Positions 11,340 through 21,335 of a DNA stretch of 64,000 nucleotides are shown here, piece after piece (the stretch's first letter is position 1; each line of letters opens with the position of its first letter). Both the position numbers and the translations under genes were made by a program. Under the pieces are notes generated by a model. That model saw only the letters and a program-made list of their open reading frames with translations. It did no database searches and had not been told where the DNA came from. Origin of the DNA: Isoetes taiwanensis (taxonomy: Eukaryota > Streptophyta > Lycopodiopsida > Isoetales > Isoetaceae); NCBI GenBank assembly GCA_021234155.1, contig JAJEKV010000110.1, forward strand, positions 560,187-624,186. The letters are read 5' to 3'.

Positions 11340-12085
11340 GAAATTGACAAACTCCTTGCTGCGGGGTTTGGTCTATGAGGTCAAACATTCTCAATGGGTG
11401 AGCCCCATCGTCATTGCCCTCAAACACAATGGTAAGATCCGGCGTCAGTGTGGACTATCGGAAACTCAACCGAGCCACGGGCGTGATCATTTTCCACTTC
11501 CCTTCACGTACCGGGTTACGGAGAGGTGGGCTGGACATGAGATGTACTCCTTCATGGATGGTTTTTCGGCTACAATCGGATCTCAATCAAAGAATCTGAT
11601 CAACTCAAGACTACTTTCACCACCCTCGTAAAGCACTTTTGCCTACAAGGTGGTTCCTTTTGGATTATCAAACTCTCCATCAACGTTTCAACGCATCATG
11701 CTCTTTTCATGATTTCATGAAGGAAAATCCCTTCTTGCAAATTTTTCAAGATGACTTCTCTGCCTACAGTTCCATGGCTGACCATTTGGATAAATTGGAA
11801 CTCGTCTTCCAGAAATGTGATGAGTCCGGCATTAGTCTCAATCCTGAGAAATGCACCTTTTGCGTCACCTCTGGTGTTCTGTTAGGCCATGTTGTCATGC
11901 AAAGCAGGTATCACCACAGATCCTGCCAAAATCAGTTGTGTGCTCAAGGCTCAAGCACCAGCCAATATCAAGGAGACACGCTCTTTCCTGGGTAAGGTCA
12001 ATTATTACTCCACCTTCATACCTGGACTAGCAGCCATTGCGCATCCCATTCATAAACTCACGGTGGACGAATCCACCCTGGCTTG
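11340..12085 (+). pseudogene. Ty3/gypsy reverse transcriptase, degenerate
   Basis: Fragments in three frames line up with gypsy reverse transcriptase: VKHSQWVSPIVIALKHNGKIR, then VDYRKLNRAT and DHFPLPF, then YSFMDGFS, and finally KETRSFLGKVNYYSTFIPG at 11960-12030, the typical end of the domain. The YxDD motif is not intact; the matching place reads IFQDDFSAYS near 11745. The frames are broken at least five times. Confidence 0.8.
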
Positions 12086-12149
12086 AATTCCCGTAGGATC
12101 TTTGCTCCAACAGTCTGAAGCTTTTGCTTACTCGTGCACCGGTTCTTGT

Positions 12150-12556
12150 TCCTCCTCAATGGGACAAACCCTTTCACGCTCATGTAGATGTCTCGGCGTT
12201 TGCTATTGGAGCTGTTCTTTCTCAAGAATATGATGCGCATTAATCGACACAAACCAAATCGCTTCGCGCCCGTAGAAAACTCAATTACAGCTGGCGCAAC
12301 TATTCTCGCCACCGCGGGCGTGAAGCTTTGGGTCTCATTTTACGTGTCCAACGCTTCACATTACCTTTTAGGCAGTCAAATCAAGTTCTTTGTGGACCAC
12401 CAAGCACTCCTCTATTTGATCAACAAGTCCACGCCCACGGTTAGCATTGCTCGTTGGGTCCTTCTTCTCCAAGAATTTGCTCCTTTTGAAATCGTTCATA
12501 AGGCGGAACAAATCTCATGTCGTCCCGGATTATCTTTCACGCATCCACACAGATGA
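12150..12556 (+). pseudogene. Retrotransposon RNase H, degenerate
   Basis: Starts with HVDVSAFAIGAVLSQEYDA in one frame near 12180 and continues in others through ATAGVKLWV and IKFFVDHQALLYLINKS to RWVLLLQEFAPFEIVHKA near 12450-12505. This is the standard order of the RNase H domain of Ty3/gypsy elements. Confidence 0.75.
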
Positions 12557-12858
12557 TCCCTCAACTGAGTCTCGGGACGCCTTTCCCGGATGCTCAGCTC
12601 TTTTTAGTCACGGCAACACCACATTGGTTCCATGATTTTCAGCAATGCCTCCTCACGGGTGCTCTTCCACCAGAAGACGCGAGACGCTCTCTCTCACATG
12701 GCGACAATCCCGTCGCCATCAATTTCTCAGAGAGGTCCGACTACACCATGGTTGCAGGACATCTCTACAAAAAAAGGGTAAGGACACCATCCTTCGACGC
12801 CGACTGTGTTCTACCTCATGAAGTTCGGATATTGTTCGAGAAGCTCATCAAGGGCTAG

Positions 12859-13900
12859 GTGGTGGTCATTTTCATGGTGACACCACGACGCAAAAATCCT
12901 TCTCGGCGGGTATTATTGGCCCACGCTCTTCAAAGATGCTCACGCCCACGCCCGCCGCGTGTGGCTTTGCCGGTGGTGGGGCCCCCACGACCCGTGGCGG
13001 CTCTTCCCTTGACGCCGGCCGCCACGCCCACTTCCCTTCAAAGAATGGGGAATGGACTTTGTGGGACCTATAGATCCTCTGCATTGGCACACCGCGCCCG
13101 TTACATTCTCAGTTCTCACCGACTCACGCTACCAAATGGGCGGAAGCTTGTGCACTTCCGGACAACACCGCAGCAAAGCACGGCTAGGGTCCTCTATCAA
13201 CAAATTATCACGCTTGATTCGGCTGCCCCACCTGAGCTGGTCGGTGACCGTGGTGTTCATTTCATCAATCATACTATCAAGGAGCTGACCCAATTATCTC
13301 CCATACATCATCACAAGAGCACACCTTACTATCCTCAAGGTAATGGTTTGGCGAAAAGCACCAACAAAACTCTGGTCACCATTCTCAAGAAAATTTGTGG
13401 CGCTTCCCGCATGCATTGGCGGACAAAACTTCCCTCTTTGTTCTTTGGGCCTACAATACTTGTTTCAAGATTGCTACCGGTCACACTCCTTTTAAATTGG
13501 TTTATGGTCGAAAGCTCTCATGCCGTTTGAATACATCCTTCCAACACTCCGTTTTTCAACCGGCTCTGCTCATAATCCACCTCTGCACTCAAAGAAAGGG
13601 TCTATCAATTAGAGCAGTTGGATGAACTTGAAGGGATGCTTATATTAAGTGTTCTTCATGGACAACAGTTGCAAAAATCTTTACATGACAAATGTCTCAA
13701 GACAAAAACATTCAAAGAAGGCGATTTGGTTCTTCTTTATGATTCCGTACAAAAATTTTCCGGGGTAAACTCAAGTTTCGTTGGCTTGGCCCTTATCAAA
13801 TTGTTCAAGTGGTTAGACCAAGCGTTTTCCAACCGGCGAATTAGATGGCACTCCATTACCTACATTGGTTAATGGTTTTCGCCTCAAAACATTTCATCAC
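12859..13900 (+). pseudogene. Retrotransposon integrase, degenerate
   Basis: Sequence near 13050 reads MDFVGPIDPLH. The catalytic-core segment with LVGDRGVHFINHTIKEL and HHHKSTPYYPQGNGLAKSTNKTL lies at 13230-13370, and AYNTCFKIATGHTPFKLVYGR follows in another frame. A C-terminal piece reading GDLVLLYDS and KFRWLGPYQI (13715-13810) corresponds to the GPY/F module. No chromodomain is recognisable. Frameshifts make it inactive. Confidence 0.8.
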
Positions 13901-14836
13901 CGTAAAGCGAGAATCAACAAACGATACGGTTCAAAGACGCAAACACCACGAAAAAGTGACTAGAAAGGCGGCATATTCTATTATAGTGGAGATTTTTTTT
14001 TTAAAATGTGGGCGCATGACCCGGCTAATTTCGCTATGGGCAATCGCCCCTATATACAAAAACGGGCTCTCGAGCCCTATCTACTAAGTCCTAAGAGGAA
14101 AAACCCTCTACTCGGGTTCGGAGCGGAGGTGATCTGGAGGAGATGGTAGAGGTTACGCTCGGGATCCCAGCCCGAGGTGCGTAACCACCTCCATCCCGTT
14201 GGTCTTCGGTCGGGATGTTCAGCCATCCCGCACACCAGCCCCATTCGAATGCCACGGTTGTGGCGCCGCCAGGGTCCGAACAATTCATCTTGCGGGTAAT
14301 CCACTCACGGCGGTTCGTGGGCATAGTGCGGTCCTCGTTCAAACCAGCGGCGGCCATATCTTGGCGCCATCGGATGCCTTCGTTACTCGGTTCGTCTTAT
14401 ATAGCCAACGAGGAACTCCTTGTCGGCGTGGACCAATCACACAAATCGCCAACGTGTTTGCAATGCAAGGCTATTTCTAAAATGAGAATCTTTTCTCCCG
14501 CCGCATATCTAGCCATGGTACCTTCTGACACATTCCTTCTAATGATATCCCACTTCGAGTTGCCCGGCATTGAATGCAATTTCTTCTTTTCACGCCCGTC
14601 GAACATTAATGTGTGTCCTTTGCCCACCACATCCGATCCTTCTTTCACGTCTCATCCTCACCGTTCATTGCTTCTCCCTTTACGTTTTTTGGGACTTAGC
14701 CAAATTTTTGCCTCTCAATACACTTGCTTGGCATCTTTTTCGACACTGGCACCATCAAGCGGCTCGGTTTACGCCCTCTTCATACCTCTTCGCCTCCAGT
14801 TGTGCGCCCTAAAAACCTTTTCGTTCTTCTGCGCCC

Positions 14837-17533
14837 TTGTCCTCCGTGCTCGACTTTCGTCCTCCGCCTTTGAATCACTCTTCGTTTCTGCAAATCGTTA
14901 CCATGGCTGCCCCAAGATTTTCTACACTTCAAGCTACTGCTCCCAAGGATCCGGCTCTTTTTGCATCTGTATCCTTCTTGACGCCCACTTTCCGTGAAGC
15001 CCTTGTTGGCCCAAATAAAGAAGTCGCTGAACGACACAAGCTTTACGAATTCTCTCAAATGGAACTTCCGGCTCCAAATCCTGACCAGTTGACCTTCGCC
15101 ATCGCCAATATCGTTAACGACCCGCGCCAAGCTACACCACTTGTGGTCGATGGCACCACCATTTTACTGACTCAACATTTGATTTCTGAGGGTATTTCAT
15201 ATTCCCTTGCACACCCCTTGTTTATCATGGTCTGCGCCATCGGAGGATAGTTTGGTGCACCTGCTTATCATGCCAATGTCCATCGTCTGACCAATATCGA
15301 CAAGCCTCACGAAACCTTTGTTAAATTTCTGTGGCGCAAGTTCCTTGGGTATTCTATCAAGAACACCCATATCAATAAGCCTTTCTATAACCTGGTCCTC
15401 ACTGCTACACACTCCAACCACCACATAGATTGGCCCCAAATGATGTTCTATCATCTTCTCCAAAAGTGGACCGCCTTGAGGTGCCACTTCCATTTCTGAA
15501 GTTTCTGTGGGAGGCCACTTTCAAGCCCTCATCCGTCATTACTTCCCTCCCACACCACAAAATTCTCATAATTCCACTCAGCGGTCCCTTCCAATGACTA
15601 ACCGAGCTGGCACTTCACGCCCTTCTTCCCCTGGTCATGTCCAAAGTCCGCACACCCATGTCACTGTCTCCTCCTCCGCTACACCATCCAGTTCACACCA
15701 TCTTTCCCAAACCTCACAAACCGGGGCAACGGCCCGGCTCCACCACCACAACACCCTCGTCGGTTGTTGTATCAATGATCGGCGGGATGCTCAAGTTGCT
15801 ACTCTCCGTTACAAGAATCCCAAGGCGCTCTTATGAGCGGGGTTCAACGGGCACTAGAGGCCTCGATGCGGTACACGGGACCTTCAAGCTGCCCTTTGCC
15901 CAAGTTGCAACTTTGGAGGCCAAACTTCAAGACAAGCACGAAGCTCTCTTACGGGCTCATACGGATCTCAAAAAGTGCACAAGATCAAGTCAGCCAACTT
16001 GCGGATCAACGGGCTCGGCTCAATCAGAAATTCAGAATTTATTGGAGCACAACAAGTCAAAGCCGCTCTCACGAGTACCAAGGGCCTTGAGATATTGCTA
16101 AGCTCAACGCCTTGTACTCCGAACTTTGTGAAAATTTCAGCACTCAAGTTCAAAACCTTTCAGCACGGGACGCTCAAGTTGCCTCCTTGACGGCTCAGCT
16201 TTCTACACAGACCTCTCAGCTCACCTCTCTTCAAGATCAGCTTACAGAGGTGCGAAAAAAAAGATCTTGGATGGCGGAGAGATTGCGTGCCCCGTCTCAA
16301 TACTCAGGAAATCCTCCTCCCGAGTCAACACTTCTCGAAAGCGGGTCCGTGACCCGATCCGCTTCTTTGCTAGAACGGGACAACCGGATACGTGATCTTG
16401 AACAACAGCTACAGCAAGCTATTCAGTCTGCTGATGAGGCTCAAGCAAAACTTGACGGCCATACCGCCATTCTTAACAGAATGCCTTTTGACTTCCCAGT
16501 TCCTTCCTGCTATCACGATTATGTGGTTGCTCGCCGCCACCTCTTCCTTTCGAAGTGGCATGCGGCCGATGGACCTGTGGATATTCCCCTGAGCAGTGCA
16601 GATTTTCTTCGGATTTGGCCAGAACTCTCCATTGAAGACAAAGGGTTGTGCTGTGCCCTTGTGGTCTTTGATCTCATACACTGTGCCGATCCCGACTTTA
16701 TCACCTTGAGTGGTTCAGCCCATGGCTTACATATTTCATGATTTCTATCACGGGTGATACAGGGAACACTTGGAAATGGGCCGCGCCCGGCTCTTTCGGG
16801 GTGACCCCAGCGTGCAATGGGTGCCGGGATAACAATCCATATCTTGCGGATCCTGCTCAGACCCAAACTCTTCATCAGGAGTACATGCCTGAGCTTGCCA
16901 ATCATTTGTCTCTCTGGCGGGCGGAAGCGGCTGCAACAGATAAGGAAGTATCTAGGACATCCAGGGATCTTCCCTATGCACAAATTTATATCGCAGCACC
17001 TCATGGGTTACAATCAATTCTGAGCTCACATTGGATAGCAAGGCGGTCCCCCACGGGATGGGATAGCCCTCCTGTCAACTCTCAACTCTCGGCTTCTCTT
17101 TGGGATCGTTGGTGTCAAGCTCTTGATCCGGATCTTGTCGATCAATTCAGGGAGACGCTCGGCAACCCATACGGGCATGGTTCCTTCTCCCTATGCTTCC
17201 CCTGGCGTACCTCCGCCCCGGGTTCTTAATTCTAATTGGCGCCTCCCTTTTGGACCAAGGTCATGGATGGTCATGCTTGGGATGGACACCACCTCGGATC
17301 TCGACGGATCTCGGTGGGATCCACGCTTTGTTCGCCGCTCACATTGGGAAGAAGGTGCCACTCTGGATACCACCACGAATTGGATCTACATTGCTAATGG
17401 CGTGGTTGGCAAACGGCCGCCGGATGCGCTTCATGGTCTTGACACCTTCTTGCGAGAATGCCACCACCTCACACGATCCTTGATCCATCTTCAAAGCGAG
17501 GATTTTGTGCTGCTCTCAAATGCATTTTGCTAA
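14837..17533 (+). pseudogene. Extra ORF(s) of the retrotransposon between integrase and 3' LTR
   Basis: Plus-strand frames continue after integrase for almost 3.9 kb. The segment beginning at 14904 (MAAPRFSTLQATAPKDP) runs cleanly to 15249. A broken proline-rich part follows, then 16112-16741 with a strong coiled coil (heptad-rich AQLSTQTSQLTSLQDQL and IRDLEQQLQQAIQSADEAQ), then WDSPPVNSQLSASLWDRWCQ near 17060. Athila and Tat relatives of Ty3/gypsy also have an additional gene here, some described as env-like. I see no signal peptide or clear membrane segment in this one and do not assign a function. Confidence 0.5.
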
Positions 17534-17868
17534 GCTCCTTAAATCGGCGGCGTCCCATTTTTCTTTGCAATCCGAATGCGATTAATGATTGCCTTTGGCC
17601 TCGGACTGTCTCCTTATGGAATGTCGGTACATTTCTTGAGGGCGCCCATCTTTGCCCTTGAAGACATGAAATGCGCTCTCGCTTTCTTATTGATCACGGA
17701 TCCACGCCCTTGGCCAAAACACTCCTCCGCTCTTCAAACCGCCCGGGGATCTCATTAGCCCGATTACCATAATGGTGCCCCTCCTCACTCCCGTGAGGAT
17801 CACTTTCGAACAGATGGCTTCCCGCCCTCGAAACACTTCCTCCTTTTTCTTCACTCACGAGTGTCGTT

Positions 17869-17877
17869 TGGTGGGGG
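17869..17877 (+). other. Polypurine tract of the retrotransposon
   Basis: A G-rich run (GGTGGGGG) lies directly before the TG of the 3' LTR, where second-strand synthesis is primed in this class. Confidence 0.6.
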
Positions 17878-18463
17878 TGTTAGTCCTGTGCCTCCTGGTA
17901 CAGGACTATTCATGCATACAACAGACCAGGTCAAGCTCAAGGATCCTCAGTCGGCCACGGGTCAGCCATCAAAGGCTCGTGAAAGACCAAGCGGCCGGAC
18001 CACACGCGGCCAAAGCCCATGGCCCGTCAACAAGAGGCGCTCGGACAAGTGGCGGCCCGTCACCGCCCAGCGTCGGCGTCAGGCGTTATTCTAGGCACTT
18101 CAAGAGGCACCGCCAACATTCACCGTCGGGCCTCCTTCCAGGAGTCGGCACCGAGATCAGTCAGAGTGTCTATATTGGGCCAAAGGCCATTGTACTATAT
18201 ATATGAGTAGAGCTAGCACATGAGTTTTTAGATGAGTTTTGAGTCTTGTCTCCTTTCAGTTTTTCTCTCTATTGCGAGAGCTTATGTATGTTCATCATTG
18301 ATATCAAGGAAGCTTATCATTTTCCTCTCATTTGTTCTGTTTTCTTCTTCTTCTTCTCTTCTTGCAAATCCCGCGTGACATAGTCCCCCGGACTCTCCTG
18401 TTAGATCCACGGGTCCTCACAGAGGGCTGTCTTCCAGGAGTTCCCGAACCCAGACCCCAAACA
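17878..18463 (+). repeat. 3' LTR
   Basis: Matches the 5' LTR end to end, starting TGTTAG and ending AAACA, and is followed by the TTTGT duplication. Confidence 0.9.
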
Positions 18464-18468
18464 TTTGT

Positions 18469-18804
18469 TCATAATTTTGTACAATTTTCACAACTTGAAT
18501 ATATCACTTCTTTGTCACTCTACTACCCTTGCTATTTTTTTTATTGCCCCTTTTTTGCCACACTTTATATAAGTAACTATTTTTGGTTCTAAATTAGGAG
18601 GATAAAAAATGCTGTTTAAAATTTTTGCATGTGAGTTATGTTCAATCAACCCCTCAAAAAAGGTACCTAAATTAACTAAATTGTCACACCTGTCACAAAA
18701 AAATCTAAAAAATGGACTTTTTTAAGGGAATTTTAGGGAATCTTTCAAAGATTCCTTTTGAAGTGCGTTTCCAGCAAATAAGTGCGTTTCATTTTAAACT
18801 TTGT
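18469..18804. other. Displaced right end of module A
   Basis: This is the part of module A pushed away by the retrotransposon. Its last 100 bp (about 18705-18804) match the right end of module B (about 24835-24922) in the same orientation: GGGAATCTTT, then ATTCCTTTT, then two CGTTTC-type motifs and AACTTTGTT at the edge. No gene. Confidence 0.65.
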
Positions 18805-18810
18805 TACATG

Positions 18811-18931
18811 CCTTCCTTCACATGGGCAATGTGTATTCCGGAATACACATTGCTTGTCTCTAGAATATCATTGTGTATTCCGGAATACACAATGCCCATG
18901 TGAAGAAAGGTATGTGTATTCTGGAATACAC
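18811..18931. repeat. Nested inverted repeat with GTGTATTCCGGAATACAC palindromes (module B left flank)
   Basis: Arms 18811-18852 and 18869-18910 are inverted copies of each other (about 39 of 42 positions) with a 16 bp loop. Each arm contains the perfect 18 bp palindrome GTGTATTCCGGAATACAC (18831-18848 and 18873-18890). A third copy with one change lies at 18914-18931. It sits between the end of module A and the stop codon of the module-B ParB-like gene and may be the left terminus of B. Confidence 0.9.
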
Positions 18932-18997
18932 TATCTACCCCGATGTTTTTGGGATTGGGACTCTAACGTCTAAAGAGTAAAGTTTGTGGCAGAGATC

Positions 18998-20699
18998 TTA
19001 CTTGTGCAATTCCTTTGACATTTCTTCTAGGCTAAACTCTTTATCAACAACTTTTTGGAGAAGCCGCTCCAGAAGCTCTGTGTCGGAGAAGCCCTGCATT
19101 TCTCGCCAGACGGTAATGGTCATTTCTTTTTTGGGCACGTCAGATGATTTTTTCTTGGCTGTCTCCTTGCCCTTGCTCTTTAACTCCCCTCGTTCGAACA
19201 TTGTAAATATCTCGTCCTGGAGTTCCCAAATCTGTTCAAAAAGATTTCACGTGAGATAGTTGATTTGTTATTCTGGAATACGTTTTGTGCTTACCTTGCC
19301 ATCTCTAAAAGCTAATTGGAACCAGTTATCGTGGCCAATGAGAGACTGCCTTTTATTGGCCTCGTCATATTTCAGGCAGCATTCAATGGCACACACCTCC
19401 TTAAGCTCCAAGGAAAACGTTGGCTTCTTCAGGTCCTCACCGTACTTTTCCTTGAAAATTACGTACTCCCTGTGCATGAACCGGATCTTGTCGACGAAGC
19501 TCATCTTTAGTTTGTACTCGTTGTCAGCATTGTGGGTGTTGGCAACGATTTTTGTTTCTTCATCGGTAAGACCACAGTAGACAGCGCAGAGGACGGAGAG
19601 GTACCTCGGGTTCTTCTTCTCTTTATAAAGTTGCCTTCTTGCCTTGAAGCTTTGATTTCCTCCCAAGACATAGTGAGTGTAGGTGTCTGCGTTTTCTCTG
19701 TCATAGTCCTGGGGGGTTTTGCACTGCTCCCTGTCAACAAGGACAACTATTGGGGCCACATGAGCATTTGGATTGCTCCTTATTCTGTCTTTCAGGTTCC
19801 TCAAGTGATCGGCGTAAATTTTGCGAACCTGAAGTGGCCTTTCACCAGCTTCATTTTTCGGTGGAAGCTTCATACAAGTGACTGGCAAATAAATGACACC
19901 TTGCACAAACTTGTGCAGATTAATCTCTTCCATTTTCTCAGATGTTTTATCAACTTTTTTTTCTTTGATAGCAACACCAGATGCTTTGCCCTTCCCCTTC
20001 TTCTTCTTAGGTTCCTCAGGAGCATCTTCTGCTGTAACCAAAGCCGTTTGCTTTTTTTTAGGCTCTTTAGCAGCAACGGTTTGCCTTGGCCGCTTCTTTG
20101 GTGGTGGTGACGGTGGTCTTTCTTCGGACTGTGATGGACTCCCAGATGGTGATGATGCACTGCTCGGGCTCTCTGTCTTCCCCTTGTTCTGACTCGCTGT
20201 AGGGGAAGTCCTCGCTCGTTGTGCTTCGAACGTAGTTAATGATGGCATAGAGCGACTTCTTGTTCAGGTAGTGAGAAACATACTTATAAAGAGGATGTGG
20301 ATTTACTTTCACCACTCTAAGGTAGGATTCATCAACATGAATAAAGCCTTGGGATGTCTGAAAAGACAGTCTCCCTACCTGACCGGACTCCCCAGCTACT
20401 TCACTCACGGCCTGGATGGTGTCCATGCAGACAAATTCCCTGTCATCGTACCTTTTGGTTCCAGGGCTCCGACAGACATGTAGGAAAGTAAGGGTGTTGT
20501 ACTTTCCAGAAGTACCCCTTGTAAAGAACCATTGAGTTTGGAAGTTTTCGTAGATAGTAGGCGCAGCTGACTCCTCAAGCCTTCTCTGTGGGTGCAGTTT
20601 CTGTGGGATTTTAAGGGGCCTCTTCTGTTGTTTCTTGCTGTTGTCTTGTCTATGCAAATTGTTTGTAAACACGACCTTGTTAGAGAAAACAGTGGCCAA
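18998..20699 (-). CDS. Module B: ParB/sulfiredoxin-like domain protein
   Basis: The 5' part (20699-about 20130) includes TFLHVCRSPGTKRYDD and YLRVVKVNPHPLYKYVSHYL. A frame change near 20130-20200 leads into a basic, proline-rich linker and then the core (about 19830-19430): LQVRKIYADHL, APIVVLVDREQ, YTHYVLGGNQSFKARRQL, LSVLCAVYCGLTDEE, ANTHN. This order (PI-V strand, GGxxSFxARRxL in place of ParB's GERRxRA, then a LTDEE..N.HN helix) matches the ParB/sulfiredoxin-like fold. An intron (19295-19232) separates the last exon, which ends MSKELHK with a TAA at 18998-19000. The true start is uncertain, since no ATG fits the left end cleanly. ParB-like proteins bind or cut DNA, or hydrolyse CTP, in bacteria; the role here is unknown. 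The frame change may be a mutation or a missed intron. Confidence 0.55.
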
Positions 20700-21275
20700 A
20701 AACTATTCTAGAATACAAAATGTCTTGCAAAAAGGGAAAAAAGAGGGCAAAAAGAGGACAAAAATGCCAAAAAAGCACTGCAATCTTGACAAAGAAACAG
20801 GTCTAAACAAGCTTTAAAGGCAGGAAAAACGCCTAAAATAACTAAAAAACTCATGGAAAAGTAACCTTTCGCCTTCGAGTGAAGGCCAAAGTGTATTCCG
20901 GAATACACTTTCGCCTTCGAGAGAAGGCGATAGTGTATTCGGGAATAAGAAACAGACATGCAAATGATTGTACGTTGTACTTTCTTACTGACCTGTCTAT
21001 GTTTTCTCTATGTGAATCGGAATACAGTCTCTGAATATTATAATCGAAGGCGCTGGCACTGGCGACCTGAGCTCCGAGACTGGAATACGCAACTGAAGGC
21101 GCCGAAATTTCTTTTTAAATGTATCATTTTCGTCTTGCTCTTTTTCTATGTGAAGCGGAATACGTTTAGCTTTACTATCCTACTCCTGTGTATTCCAGAA
21201 TAGCTTTTATTTTGACTTTCACTTGATTAGTACTGGAACTTCTACTTGTACTACGTGGGCGTGTATTCGGGAATA
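20700..21275. repeat. Palindrome and hairpin cluster between divergent genes (module B)
   Basis: One perfect GTGTATTCCGGAATACAC lies at 20891-20908. Variants or half sites lie at 20704-20717, 20933-20947, near 21013, 21073, 21158, 21187 and 21261, and one is in the intron at 19269-19282. Two 16 bp hairpins (GCCTTCGAGTGAAGGC and a one-base variant) flank the perfect copy at about 20871 and 20912. The position, between the ParB-like gene and the ATG of the DUF7869-type gene (21336), is the same as that of the TATAAATTTATA array in module A. Confidence 0.85.
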
Positions 21276-21335
21276 AGAAAAGCTCTGCACTACAGAAAGT
21301 TTCTCAAATCTCTTTACTATTTTGCAGTTGTTAAG

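Larger units (their letters stand above)
7349..18463 (+). mobile_element. Ty3/gypsy LTR retrotransposon (11.1 kb) inserted in module A
   Basis: Two long direct repeats (590 and 586 bp) begin TGTTAGTCCTG and end CCCCAAACA, enclosing about 9.9 kb. A 5 bp TTTGT duplication flanks the element. The internal part, in many broken frames on the plus strand, gives gag with a zinc knuckle, a protease, reverse transcriptase, RNase H and integrase in that order, which is the Ty3/gypsy order. About 3.9 kb of further sequence between integrase and the right LTR contains an additional ORF. Stop codons and frameshifts in every gene, and many differences between the LTRs, show an old, inactive copy. It sits in the 3' untranslated or flanking part of module A, so module A was already present when it inserted. 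Confidence 0.92.
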
